The notes beneath the pieces were generated by a model that had not been told where the DNA came from, searched no databases, and was given only the letters and a program-made list of their open reading frames with translations. The position numbers were made by a program, and so were the translations under genes. From Thermoleophilia bacterium (GTDB lineage: Bacteria > Actinomycetota > Thermoleophilia > Gaiellales > JAICJC01), in NCBI GenBank assembly GCA_025928435.1, contig JAICJM010000097.1, positions 1 through 14,028 of the forward strand: 14,028 nt of DNA, read 5' to 3'. Below are positions 1 through 6,639 of the stretch, in pieces; the first letter of the stretch is position 1; each line of letters begins with the position of its first letter.

Positions 1-1
1 C

Positions 2-160
2 ACGCCGATCTTCGCGATGAGCCGCGTCGTCGGCTGGGCGGCGCACGTGATCGAGCAGCACGCCGACAACCGCCTCATCCGCCCGAGCTCGGAGTACGTC
101 GGGCCGGCCGTGCGCGACTACGAGCCCATCGAGCGCCGCTCCGCCGAAGCGGTCGTATAG
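2..160 (+). CDS. gltA: Citrate synthase, C-terminal end (5' truncated by window)
   Basis: Only the last 52 residues are visible, open at the left edge and ending at TAG 158-160. Citrate synthase condenses oxaloacetate and acetyl-CoA in the cytoplasm as the first step of the TCA cycle. The visible stretch has the family's C-terminal pattern: a [19 protein letters not shown] helix, then [13 protein letters not shown], which matches the conserved segment after the catalytic Asp that includes the Arg-rich NRLIRP turn. The catalytic His and Asp lie outside the window. A 2-methylcitrate synthase has a very similar C-terminus and cannot be excluded, but TCA-related genes lie nearby (Sdh, PEP carboxykinase). 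The 3' end overlaps the convergent acetyltransferase gene by 43 bases, so no separate terminator fits between them. Confidence 0.88.
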   Translation, partial: TPIFAMSRVVGWAAHVIEQHADNRLIRPSSEYVGPAVRDYEPIERRSAEAVV

Positions 161-660
161 CGCAGCCCCTCCGGCCGCAGCCGCATCGAGTCGCCCCGGC
201 CGGGGATGAAGCCAACCTTGAGGTACGCGCGCACGGCGGGCGCGTTGCGCTGATCGACGTCGAGGACGATCTCGCGCAGGTTCAGGCGCTCGAACGCGTA
301 GCGGCACACGAGCGCCGTCGCCTCGGTGCCCTGGCCGGAGCCGCGGTGGGCGGCCTCGCCGATCAGGATCGAGAACCGCGCCCGGCTCCACGCCCACAGC
401 TGCAGGCGGGCGTTCCCGATCACGGCCCCGCCGCCGAGCTCCTCGATCCCGAACGCGACCAGGTGCGGGTCGGCGAGCGCCTGGCGGCCCCACGAGCGCA
501 GCTCGGGCAGTGTGGCCACGCTGTCGGGCGGGCCCCGCCGCCCGTACAGGTAGCGGGTCGTGACCGGGTCGTTCAGCCAGCGCTCCCACGCCGGGGCGTC
601 CACAGGGTCGAGCGGCGCCAGCGCGACGAGCGCCCCTCGGATCCGCTCGCCGATCGTCAT
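118..660 (-). CDS. GNAT-family N-acetyltransferase (RimJ/RimL-like)
   Basis: A protein of 180 residues, normal for a single GNAT domain, which transfers an acetyl group from acetyl-CoA to an amine; the substrate is unknown. The acetyl-CoA pyrophosphate loop is seen as [19 protein letters not shown] (about residues 116-134). It is followed by the typical beta5 and final helix, [24 protein letters not shown], with the conserved Asn-x-x-x-x-x-x-Tyr-x-x-x-Gly-Phe pattern near residues 145-160. The start is ATG at 658-660 (MTIGERIRG). The reading frame is open much further upstream, but that part is low-complexity Ser/Arg/Pro sequence antisense to Ku and is not real. No Shine-Dalgarno is seen; a TATCCT box ends 7 bases before the ATG, which fits a leaderless transcript. 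The 3' end overlaps the citrate synthase gene on the other strand. Confidence 0.85.
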   Translation of the reverse strand: MTIGERIRGALVALAPLDPVDAPAWERWLNDPVTTRYLYGRRGPPDSVATLPELRSWGRQALADPHLVAFGIEELGGGAVIGNARLQLWAWSRARFSILIGEAAHRGSGQGTEATALVCRYAFERLNLREIVLDVDQRNAPAVRAYLKVGFIPGRGDSMRLRPEGLRYTTASAERRSMGS

Positions 661-667
661 CCCGGCG

Positions 668-673
668 AGGATA
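668..673 (-). promoter_or_regulatory. Candidate -10 box for the GNAT gene (leaderless start)
   Basis: On the minus strand TATCCT is preceded by GG and followed after 7 bases by the start codon at 660. It fits the TANNNT form of a -10 element, which would place the transcript start at or next to the ATG. No convincing -35 hexamer was found, so the call rests on spacing and on the same arrangement at other genes here. Confidence 0.35.
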
Positions 674-691
674 CCCCCGCCCCGGGAGTCG

Positions 692-1588
692 CTACGCGCT
701 CTTGCGTCGCGACGAGGAGCCCGCGCCGGCCTTGGCGCGCGGCTTCGACCCCGACGGCTTCGACCCCGACGACTTCTTGGCCGGCTTCCCCGACTTCTCC
801 CGCTCGGCGCGGGCGGCGTCGAGCGACGCGGTGAGCGCGGTGAGCAGGTCGGGCGCGGACGGCCCGGCCTCGGGCTCGGGCGCCTTCGTCGTCTTGCCCT
901 GGCGCTTCTGGTCGACGATCGCGAGCAGGCGCTCGCGGTAGGTGTCCTTGTAGCGCTCGGGCTCGAAGTCCGACGTGTAGGCGTTGATGAGGTCCTCGGC
1001 CATCTTGAGCTGCTTCGAGTCGACCTTCGCGTTCGAGGGGACGATCCCGTCGATCGCGCGGATCTCATCGTCGAAGAACATCTTCTCGAGTGTGATCACG
1101 CCGTCGCGGACGCGCAGGCAGGCCAGGTTCTCGCGGTCGTGGTGCACGTAGGTCGCGATCGCGGACAGGCCGGAGCGCTCCATCGCCTCGACGAGCAGCG
1201 CGTAGATCGCCTCGCCGGCGCCCTCCTCCGGCCCGAGGTAGTAGGTGCGCTCGAAGTAGATCGGGTCGATCTGGTCGGCCGGGACGAAGTCGTGGATGGT
1301 GATGCCGCGGTGCTGCTCGCCGCGGGCGGCCTGGAAGTCCTCGTCGGTCATCCGGACGTACTCGCCCTTCGCGACCTCGTAGCCCTTGACGATCTCGTCG
1401 GCCGGGACGGGCTCGTTGTCCGCCTTGCAGACCTTGACGTAGCCGATCCGGCCGCCGTCGGTCTCGTGCAGCTGGTTGAAGCGCAGATCCTTCTCGGCGA
1501 TGGCGGTGTACATGCGCACGGGCGCGTTCACCAGGCCGAAGGAGATGGCGCCGGTCCAGACTGCTCGGGGTCGGTTGGAGGATGGCAT
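692..1588 (-). CDS. ku: Ku protein, non-homologous end joining
   Basis: A bacterial Ku of 298 residues, a typical length. Homodimeric Ku rings bind double-strand DNA ends and recruit the ligase LigD for non-homologous end joining. The Ku core covers about residues 8-235: it opens with RAVWTGAISFGLVNAPVRMY, the hallmark N-terminal strand of bacterial Ku, and contains the conserved GRIGYVKVCKADNEPV and YYLGPEEGAGEAIYALL segments. The tail (about 256-298) is rich in Lys, Ser, Gly and Ala with GSKPSGSKP repeats, like the basic C-terminal extensions that bind DNA in other bacterial Ku proteins. The start is ATG 1586-1588 (MPSSNRP); a longer in-frame start exists, but its 22 extra residues do not resemble Ku. 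There is no Shine-Dalgarno, and TATCTT lies 8 bases upstream. LigD is not in the window. Confidence 0.95.
   Translation of the reverse strand: MPSSNRPRAVWTGAISFGLVNAPVRMYTAIAEKDLRFNQLHETDGGRIGYVKVCKADNEPVPADEIVKGYEVAKGEYVRMTDEDFQAARGEQHRGITIHDFVPADQIDPIYFERTYYLGPEEGAGEAIYALLVEAMERSGLSAIATYVHHDRENLACLRVRDGVITLEKMFFDDEIRAIDGIVPSNAKVDSKQLKMAEDLINAYTSDFEPERYKDTYRERLLAIVDQKRQGKTTKAPEPEAGPSAPDLLTALTASLDAARAEREKSGKPAKKSSGSKPSGSKPRAKAGAGSSSRRKSA
741..770. repeat. 15-base tandem duplication inside the Ku tail
   Basis: The unit GGCTTCGACCCCGAC occurs twice in perfect tandem (741-755 and 756-770). It encodes a repeated Gly-Ser-Lys-Pro-Ser stretch in the basic C-terminal tail of Ku. The unit is a multiple of three, so changes in copy number would keep the frame and vary the tail length. 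Confidence 0.9.
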
Positions 1589-1596
1589 GGTCAGTA

Positions 1597-1602
1597 AAGA
1601 TA
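1597..1602 (-). promoter_or_regulatory. Candidate -10 box for ku (leaderless start)
   Basis: TATCTT on the minus strand ends 8 bases before the ku ATG at 1588, and no Shine-Dalgarno lies between. Just upstream GGTATC is repeated as GGTATC-GG-GGTATC (1600-1613). A small hairpin CCCCG-ATAC-CGGGG lies at 1603-1616 in the likely spacer, so an operator is possible. No clear -35 was found. Confidence 0.35.
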
Positions 1603-1658
1603 CCCCGATACCGGGGATTTCCCTTCTATGACCGTCCCCGCCGCGAAAACTCATCGGT

Positions 1659-1690
1659 GGGGACAGTCCCCGCTCGCGGGGACTGTCCCC
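1659..1690. repeat. REP-like palindrome with 14-bp perfect arms
   Basis: GGGGACAGTCCCCG (1659-1672) and its exact reverse complement (1677-1690) flank CTCG. Each arm is itself nearly palindromic (GGGGAC-A-GTCCCC). A further GTCCCCGCC at 1634-1642 can pair with GGTGGGGAC at 1656-1664 with one mismatch. It begins 3 bases after the stop codon of the 104-residue gene on the minus strand, so it could act as a terminator hairpin, but no T-run follows. The nested GGGGAC/GTCCCC design looks more like a dispersed REP-type intergenic repeat. Copy number cannot be judged from this window. Confidence 0.75.
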
Positions 1691-1693
1691 GGT

Positions 1694-2008
1694 TCACTCG
1701 CCGGCGATCAGCGAGAACACGCGGGCGTCCTCGATCAGCCAGGCCCCGTCGTGCTCGCGCCACAGAAGCTCGACCACGCGCGTGCCGCCGTCCGAGAGAT
1801 GCAGGTGCAGGAGCGTGCGGTTCGCGACCGTCCCGATCAGCTCGGCGCGGTCGGTGCGCGCGAGCAGCGGCCGCAGCTCGGCGTCGCGGTCGGCGAAGTC
1901 GGGCGAGACGCTGCCCGCGGCGGCGTCCTCGTCATGCGCGTTCACGGCCGACTCCAGCCCACGGGCCGTCCGCTGCACCGCCAGCTTCACCGGGACGTCG
2001 TCGGCCAT
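1694..2008 (-). CDS. Small NTF2/SnoaL-like protein of unknown function
   Basis: A protein of 104 residues without signal peptide or membrane segment. The C-terminal half, with TLLHLHLSDGGTRVVELL then WREHDGAWLIEDARVFSL, has the alternating strands and the W-x-x-x-D-G-x-W-x-I-x-D/E pattern common at the end of NTF2-like (SnoaL/DUF4440) cone folds. It is short for that family (usually 120-140), and the N-terminal helices are only partly recognisable. No catalytic residues can be assigned. The start is ATG 2006-2008 (MADDVPV); no Shine-Dalgarno is seen, and a TAGCTT box ends 6 bases upstream, at the edge of the inverted-repeat element 2017-2186. The gene lies between two repeat elements. The fold assignment is tentative; the coding call rests on frame length and codon bias. 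Confidence 0.6.
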   Translation of the reverse strand: MADDVPVKLAVQRTARGLESAVNAHDEDAAAGSVSPDFADRDAELRPLLARTDRAELIGTVANRTLLHLHLSDGGTRVVELLWREHDGAWLIEDARVFSLIAGE

Positions 2009-2014
2009 GGGCCG

Positions 2015-2020
2015 AAGCTA
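2015..2020 (-). promoter_or_regulatory. Candidate -10 box of the small NTF2-like gene, at a repeat edge
   Basis: TAGCTT on the minus strand ends 6 bases before the ATG at 2008. Its first four bases lie inside the left terminal arm of the inverted-repeat element 2017-2186, so the element would supply part of this promoter. No good -35 hexamer is visible. Confidence 0.3.
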
Positions 2021-2186
2021 GTGGATCGTCAGGCGACGTCTGCCGGGTTCCGGCGGCTGCAACCCGTCGCATCGCTGTGTCCTCGGTCGCGCCGATACGA
2101 CCAGGTATCGGCGCTCCCTGCGTCCTTGCGCTGCTCGGGTTTCGCTCGCCGTCGACACCAACAACGTCGCCTGACGACCCACTAGC
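2017..2186. repeat. 170-base element with 23-base inverted ends (MITE/REP-doublet-like)
   Basis: The ends 2017-2039 and 2164-2186 are inverted copies matching at 22 of 23 positions, starting GCTAGTGG(A/G)TCGTCAGG. Inside, GCGCCGATAC (2089-2098) and GTATCGGCGC (2105-2114) form a perfect 10-bp stem with a 6-base loop, almost at the centre. AACCCG (2061-2066) and CGGGTT (2136-2141) pair between the two. The whole unit can therefore fold as one long imperfect hairpin with three paired blocks. The right arm contains the stop codon of the PEP carboxykinase gene (2182-2184), and the left arm touches the promoter of the next gene. No credible ORF lies inside. It could be a non-autonomous mobile repeat, a structured RNA in the pckA 3' region, or an elaborate terminator. 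Confidence 0.75.
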
Positions 2187-3729
2187 CGACTGACTCCACG
2201 ATTGCGCGGGTCAGGCTCGGGTACTTCGACAGGAACTCGGTGCGCTCGCCCTTGAGCCGCTTCACGAAAGCGGCGTACTCGTCGCCCCGGCCCTGCTCGG
2301 CGTAGAGCAGGCGTGGCTGCAGGATCATCCGGTCGGACTCCTCGATGCCCGGCACGCGTGCGGCGACCTGGTAGCCGAAGTCCGGGTCGGTCTCCCACTC
2401 GATCGTGGCCTCGGCGATGCCCTTCACGATCGCGGAGGAGTGCGGGATGCGCACCTTGAGCGAGCGCTCATCTGCCTCCGGGCCGCCCACGCGGCCGGTG
2501 TTCAGCAGGTAGACCTCGATCGGGTTCGACGCCAGGAGCTCCAGGAAGCGGTTGCCCTGGAGGTCGTGGCTGAGCGGGAAGAACGGGTTCGTGCCGGGGA
2601 CGCGCAGGAACTTGCCCTCCTCGTCCTTGCCGCCGGCCGAGGTGCCGGTCGTCTCGCCGAGCATGAAGAACGCCGCCGCCTGCGGCCCCTCCAGCTTCGC
2701 GACCGCCGGGATCACGTTCTCGTTGCGGTTCAGGACGAGCAGGAAGTGCGCCCGCACGAGGTCGGCCGCGTCGGCCGCCTCGATGTCCGAGAACGAGAAC
2801 ACGGCCCGGCCGTTCTTCGTGTAGTTCTGGTCGTAGAAGTCGACCTCACCGGCGTCGCTCATGCTGACGTTCTCGAGGTACGCGCCGGGCCGGGTGACGG
2901 CGCCGTGGATCACGGGCTCGTCGTCCGTGTTGAGCGCGTAGGTCTTGGCGAAGCAGCCGGCCTCGGTCGCCGACACCGTGCCGTCCGGCCACCAGGCGAC
3001 GAAGTCGTCCTGCACCGGCAGCGAGCCGTTCTGGCGCGTGAACGTCGTCGTCGTCTTGCCGGTGCCCGACAGGCCGACCGTGAGGCCGACCCGGTCGCCC
3101 TTGTCGGTCGGGATCACCTTGCAGCCGGCGTGGAGCGCGAGGCCGCCGCGGTCGAAGACGAGCTTGTTCCACATCCGCAGGCCGCCCTTCTTCGACTCGC
3201 CGAAGTAGTCCGAGTTGAAGACGCGGGTGACCATGCGGTCGAGGTCGACCGCGATCAGGCGGTCGTCCGGGTAGCCGGGCACGGCCAGGTTGGGCGTGTA
3301 GATGACGACGAGCTCGGGCTCGATCGCCTCCCCTTCGGCGCCCTCGAAGTAGAGGACGTCCTGCATGCCCGCGATGTTCGCGTTGCTCGCCTCGATGAAG
3401 AGGCGGGAGGCGACACGGTGGTCGGGGTCGTTGCCGATGTAGCCGTCGACCTGGATCATCTCCTGGTCGGCGATGTAGGCGTCCTGCAGGGCCGAGACGC
3501 GCTCCCACTCGTCGCGGTCGATGGCCTGGTGCGGGTAGGAGTCGGGGTCGTCGGCGACGATGTAGGTGCTCCGCGTCGAGCGCGAGAGCACGATCGTCGT
3601 GACGTTCACGGCGCCGTAGCTCGTCGTCCGGGCCGTGGGCATTCCCTTGGCCAGCTCGTGCAGTTCCTGCTGCGGAACATCGCGCAGGACCCGGCGCGCC
3701 GCCGGCATCGGAAAGGCCGTTTTCGCCAC
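2182..3729 (-). CDS. pckA: Phosphoenolpyruvate carboxykinase (ATP)
   Basis: A protein of 515 residues, near the usual 520-540. It converts oxaloacetate and ATP to phosphoenolpyruvate, CO2 and ADP in the cytoplasm, the entry step of gluconeogenesis. Markers of the ATP family are visible: [10 protein letters not shown] (174-183, the conserved Gly-Glu-x-Lys-Lys-Gly motif), the P-loop [12 protein letters not shown] (219-230), the metal-binding acidic pair in VQDDFVAW (D241, D242), and EAGCFAKT (256-263). The GTP-type enzyme common in many Actinobacteria has a different P-loop. Several motifs are divergent, for example TTTTF after the P-loop Lys and VQDDFVAW where IGDDEHGW is usual. The start is GTG 3727-3729 (VAKTAFPMP), chosen because GGAGG lies 4 bases upstream; the open frame extends 17 codons further to an ATG without such a site. 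It is divergent from sdhA. Confidence 0.93.
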   Translation of the reverse strand: MAKTAFPMPAARRVLRDVPQQELHELAKGMPTARTTSYGAVNVTTIVLSRSTRSTYIVADDPDSYPHQAIDRDEWERVSALQDAYIADQEMIQVDGYIGNDPDHRVASRLFIEASNANIAGMQDVLYFEGAEGEAIEPELVVIYTPNLAVPGYPDDRLIAVDLDRMVTRVFNSDYFGESKKGGLRMWNKLVFDRGGLALHAGCKVIPTDKGDRVGLTVGLSGTGKTTTTFTRQNGSLPVQDDFVAWWPDGTVSATEAGCFAKTYALNTDDEPVIHGAVTRPGAYLENVSMSDAGEVDFYDQNYTKNGRAVFSFSDIEAADAADLVRAHFLLVLNRNENVIPAVAKLEGPQAAAFFMLGETTGTSAGGKDEEGKFLRVPGTNPFFPLSHDLQGNRFLELLASNPIEVYLLNTGRVGGPEADERSLKVRIPHSSAIVKGIAEATIEWETDPDFGYQVAARVPGIEESDRMILQPRLLYAEQGRGDEYAAFVKRLKGERTEFLSKYPSLTRAIVESVG

Positions 3730-3733
3730 GTCT

Positions 3734-3738
3734 CCTCC
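3734..3738 (-). promoter_or_regulatory. Ribosome binding site of pckA
   Basis: GGAGG on the minus strand, 4 bases before GTG 3727-3729 (GGAGGAGACGTG). This is one of the strongest Shine-Dalgarno sequences in the window. It decides the GTG start over the upstream ATG codons, which would place this site inside the coding region. Confidence 0.7.
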
Positions 3739-3779
3739 AGAAGTCACAAGAGGCCACGGTCGCTCCATGGCCACGCCCA

Positions 3780-3807
3780 AGTTTACTGCAATTTCTCCAT
3801 ATTGGAA
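3780..3807 (-). promoter_or_regulatory. Candidate pckA promoter in the divergent region
   Basis: The only AT-rich patch of the window lies between pckA and sdhA. On the minus strand TTCCAA (3807-3802) and TAAACT (3785-3780) are 16 bases apart, a plausible -35/-10 pair. Transcription would start near 3773, giving a leader of about 44 bases that carries the GGAGG site. Confidence 0.4.
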
Positions 3808-3880
3808 TGAGCACGGGCGGTGTCACAAAGTCCTTACGAGGGCGCGGGCCAGCCATGCGACCACCGGCCAGGGCGATTGG

Positions 3881-3886
3881 TAGGCT
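3881..3886 (+). promoter_or_regulatory. Candidate -10 box for the sdh operon
   Basis: TAGGCT fits TANNNT and would start transcription near 3893, leaving a leader of about 37 bases with the GGAGG site at 3921-3925. GCGACC lies 18 bases upstream as a weak -35. The rest of the 200-base divergent region (3730-3929) shows no other clear operator palindrome. Confidence 0.25.
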
Positions 3887-3920
3887 GCAGGGGCGAGAGT
3901 TGTCGCTCAAGCTGGACGCC

Positions 3921-3925
3921 GGAGG
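3921..3925 (+). promoter_or_regulatory. Ribosome binding site of sdhA
   Basis: GGAGG with 4 bases before ATG 3930-3932. It decides the start [12 protein letters not shown]. The frame is open for 41 more codons upstream, but that extension is Arg/Pro/Gly-rich, has no such site, and would put extra residues before the Rossmann strand. Confidence 0.7.
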
Positions 3926-3929
3926 CCTG

Positions 3930-5618
3930 ATGGTCAGACACGACGTGGTGGTGGTAGGAGCCGGACTGGCGGGGATGCGCGCCGCCATCGAGGCGTCCCG
4001 CTACGGCGTCGACGTCGGCGTGGTCTCCAAGCTGCATCCGACCCGCAGCCACTCGGGCGCCGCCGAGGGCGGCATCAACGCCGCGCTGGGAAACGCCGGC
4101 GAGGACAGTCCCGAGAAGCACACCTTCTTCACGGTCAAGGGCTCGGACTACCTGGGCGACCAGGACGCGATCGCCGTCATGTGCGAGGAGGGCCCGGGCG
4201 ACATCTACGAGCTCGAGCACATGGGCGCGGTCTTCTCGCGCATGGAGGACGGCCGCATCGCCCAGCGCCCCTTCGGTGCCGGCGGCGCGCCCCGCACGGC
4301 CTACGCGGCGGACATCACCGGCCACGTCCTGCTCCATGTCCTCTACGAGCAGCTGGTGAAGAGCGGCGTCACGGTCTACGAGGAGTGGTTCGCCCTCGAC
4401 CTGGTCACCGACGGCGACCGCTGCGTCGGCCTGACCGCGTGGGACCTCCTGCGCGGCGGGGTGCAGGGCGTCGAGGCCGGCGCGGTCATCATGGCCACGG
4501 GCGGCCTCGGCCGCATCTACCGCGGCACGACCAACGCCTACGCCTGCACCGGCGACGGCATGTCGATGGCCTGGCGCGCGGGCGTTCCGCTGAAGGACAT
4601 GGAGTTCATGCAGTTCCACCCGACCACCCTGAAGGCGAACGGCGTCCTGATCACCGAGGGCTGCCGCGGCGAGGGCGGCTACCTGCGCAACGCCGAGGGC
4701 GACCGGTTCATGTTCAACTACGCGCCGAACGCCGGTGAGCTGGCCAGCCGCGACGTCGTCTCCCGGTCGGAGCAGACCGAGATCGACGAGGGCCGCGGCG
4801 TCGACGGGTGCATCCTGCTCGACCTGACCCACCTGGGCGCGCGCAAGATCATGACCGTGCTGCACGGCTCGCGCGAGCTGGCGATGGACTACGCCGGCGT
4901 CGACCCGATCGAGGAGCCGATCCCGGTGCGGCCGGGCAGCCACTACCACATGGGCGGCATCGACGCCGACATGTGGGGGCGCACGGTCATGCCCGGCCTG
5001 TACGCCGCCGGCGAGTGCGCCTGCGTGTCGGTACACGGCGCGAACCGGCTCGGCGGCAACTCGCTGCTCGAGACGGTGGTCTTCGGCCGCCGCTCCGGCG
5101 CGGCCGCTGCGCAGGACGTGCGCGGGAACGGCTCGCGGGCGATCTTCTCGCCGTCGGCCGTGCGGGTCGCCGAGCGCCGGATCCGCCACCTGCTCTACAA
5201 CTTCGACGGCGTCCGCCCCCACGTGCTGCGCGACCAGCTGGCCGACACGATGTACGAGAACGCGGGCATCTTCCGCAGCGCCGAGAAGCTCGACCAGTGC
5301 AAGGCCGACGTGCAGGAGTTGCGCGAGCGCTACAAGGACGGCATGGGCGTCGTCATCCAGGACAAGTCGCGGACGTTCAACTCCGACCTGATCGGGGCGC
5401 TCGAGCTCGGCTCGATGATCGAGATGGCCGACTGCCTCGTCACCGGCGCCATCGCGCGCACGGAGAGCCGCGGCGCCCACAGCCGCCTCGACTACCCCGA
5501 GCGCGACGACGAGAACTGGCTCCGGCACACGCTGACGAGCTACGACGACGGCGCGGTCGCGCTCGACTACAAGCCGGTCACGATCACCGAGCACCAGCCC
5601 GCGGTGCGCACCTACTAG
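3930..5618 (+). CDS. sdhA: Succinate dehydrogenase / fumarate reductase flavoprotein subunit
   Basis: A protein of 562 residues, slightly shorter than the usual 570-600. It oxidises succinate to fumarate at FAD and passes electrons to SdhB. The N-terminus is the dinucleotide-binding motif [16 protein letters not shown] (4-19). [15 protein letters not shown] (36-50) carries His41, the expected covalent FAD attachment site. The active site is marked by EFMQFHPT (His230), SRD (Arg274), HYHMGG (His338/His340) and [19 protein letters not shown] (Arg373 as the proton-shuttle/substrate Arg). The C-terminal helical part ends in [11 protein letters not shown]. There is no Tat signal, unlike the periplasmic methylmenaquinol:fumarate reductases that share the A-B-E subunit layout, so catalysis should face the cytoplasm. 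It is first gene of the operon, 25 bases before sdhB. The direction (SQR or QFR) cannot be read from sequence. Confidence 0.96.
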   Translation: MVRHDVVVVGAGLAGMRAAIEASRYGVDVGVVSKLHPTRSHSGAAEGGINAALGNAGEDSPEKHTFFTVKGSDYLGDQDAIAVMCEEGPGDIYELEHMGAVFSRMEDGRIAQRPFGAGGAPRTAYAADITGHVLLHVLYEQLVKSGVTVYEEWFALDLVTDGDRCVGLTAWDLLRGGVQGVEAGAVIMATGGLGRIYRGTTNAYACTGDGMSMAWRAGVPLKDMEFMQFHPTTLKANGVLITEGCRGEGGYLRNAEGDRFMFNYAPNAGELASRDVVSRSEQTEIDEGRGVDGCILLDLTHLGARKIMTVLHGSRELAMDYAGVDPIEEPIPVRPGSHYHMGGIDADMWGRTVMPGLYAAGECACVSVHGANRLGGNSLLETVVFGRRSGAAAAQDVRGNGSRAIFSPSAVRVAERRIRHLLYNFDGVRPHVLRDQLADTMYENAGIFRSAEKLDQCKADVQELRERYKDGMGVVIQDKSRTFNSDLIGALELGSMIEMADCLVTGAIARTESRGAHSRLDYPERDDENWLRHTLTSYDDGAVALDYKPVTITEHQPAVRTY

Positions 5619-5633
5619 AAGAACCAGACCCAG

Positions 5634-5639
5634 AAGGGG
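5634..5639 (+). promoter_or_regulatory. Ribosome binding site of sdhB
   Basis: AAGGGG lies 4 bases before ATG 5644-5646 in the 25-base gap between sdhA and sdhB. Confidence 0.55.
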
Positions 5640-5643
5640 CCGC

Positions 5644-6639
5644 ATGCAGTTCACCCTGAAGATCGAGCGCTGGAACCCGGACACCGAGCAGGGCGGGCTC
5701 GAGGAGTTCACCGTCGAGGCGCCGGAGACGGCCACGCTGCTCGACGTGCTGGACGTCGTGAAGGACCACGTCGACGGGTCGCTCACCTACCGCAAGAGCT
5801 GCCGCATGGCCGTGTGCGGCTCGTGCGGCATGCGCATGGACGGCGCAGCGGTGCTGGCGTGCAAGACGCCGATGGCGGCGATCGCCGGCGAGGGCCGCGT
5901 CCCCGTGATCTCGCCGATGGGGAACCTCCCGGTGATCAAGGACCTGGTCGTCGACATGGAGCCGTTCTGGGCCAAGTTCCGGGCGGTGAAGCCGTGGCTC
6001 GAGGAGGACGACCAGCCGCCGGTCAAGGAGTGGCGGGTGCAGCAGGAGGAGCTCGACCGGATCATGAAGGAGGCGCTCTGCATCCAGTGCGGCTGCTGCG
6101 TCTCGGAGTGCAACTCGATGGAGTCGTCCCCCGAGTTCCTCGGGCCGGCGGCGCTCGCCAAGGCGGCCCGCTTCGTCGGCGACGTGCGCGACCGCGACCG
6201 CAAGGGCCGGCTCGAGCTCTACAACGCCCCCCACGGCGTGTGGGACTGCACCCGGTGCTACTTCTGCAACGAGCGCTGCCCCAAGGGCGTCGACCCGCGC
6301 GACGCGATCGCGAAGATCGGCGGTGAGATCTACTCCGAGGGCATGCTCTCGGACAAGGCCGCCCGCCACGCGCAGGTGTTCGACGTCTCTACCCGGGCGA
6401 CCGGCTACCTGCTCGAGACGGCGCTCGTCCCCTACACCGATCCCATGAAGGCGCTCGACATCAAGTTCGCCATGCAGATGGCGCGCGCCGGCAAGGTGCC
6501 GAACCCGCTGCGCCCGCACCGGGCCAAGAAGCTCGACGAGGTGCGGCGGCTGCACAAGCTGCTCAAGCCGCAGGAGGCGCGGTTGCGGGCCGAGAAGCGG
6601 GCCGGGGTCTCCGTCGACCGCGAGGAGGCCGGCTCGTGA
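5644..6639 (+). CDS. sdhB: Succinate dehydrogenase iron-sulfur subunit, long form
   Basis: A protein of 331 residues; classical SdhB has about 240, and the excess is a C-terminal extension (about 225-331) that is basic and helical. It carries electrons from FAD to the quinone side. The [2Fe-2S] ligands are C53, C58, C61 and C73 in CRMAVCGSCG...LAC. The [4Fe-4S] motif is CIQCGCCVSEC (C146, C149, C152, C156), followed by Asn instead of the usual Pro. The third cluster motif is CTRCYFCNERCP (C202, C205, C208, C212). Classical SdhB has a non-Cys residue at the position of C205, giving [3Fe-4S]; the extra Cys predicts a second [4Fe-4S] cluster, as known for class-E enzymes such as that of Acidianus. 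The stop overlaps the sdhE start (GTGA), so translation is coupled. Confidence 0.94.
   Translation: MQFTLKIERWNPDTEQGGLEEFTVEAPETATLLDVLDVVKDHVDGSLTYRKSCRMAVCGSCGMRMDGAAVLACKTPMAAIAGEGRVPVISPMGNLPVIKDLVVDMEPFWAKFRAVKPWLEEDDQPPVKEWRVQQEELDRIMKEALCIQCGCCVSECNSMESSPEFLGPAALAKAARFVGDVRDRDRKGRLELYNAPHGVWDCTRCYFCNERCPKGVDPRDAIAKIGGEIYSEGMLSDKAARHAQVFDVSTRATGYLLETALVPYTDPMKALDIKFAMQMARAGKVPNPLRPHRAKKLDEVRRLHKLLKPQEARLRAEKRAGVSVDREEAGS

Noticed and set aside
661..1068. N-terminal extension of the GNAT frame to about 316 residues
   Set aside because: The added 136 residues are Ser/Arg/Pro repeats antisense to Ku. The GNAT domain begins right after ATG 660.
1582..2193. Plus-strand frames of 203 and 185 codons over the intergenic repeats
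   Set aside because: Arg/Pro/Ala-rich shadows that cross two inverted repeats and lie opposite the small NTF2-like gene.
2018..2398. 126-codon minus frame running from pckA through the inverted-repeat element
   Set aside because: It overlaps the pckA C-terminus out of frame, and its remainder is the structured repeat; no support for a protein.
3825..3845. TGTCACAAAGTCCTTACG as a CRP/Rex-type operator
   Set aside because: The half-sites do not match as a palindrome (TGTCAC against CTTACG), so no regulator can be supported.
3834..5786. 650-codon open frame on the minus strand
   Set aside because: It is antisense to sdhA, whose motifs are unmistakable. The translation is rich in Arg, Ala, Val, His and Asp without a fold pattern, as expected for shadow frames in very GC-rich DNA.
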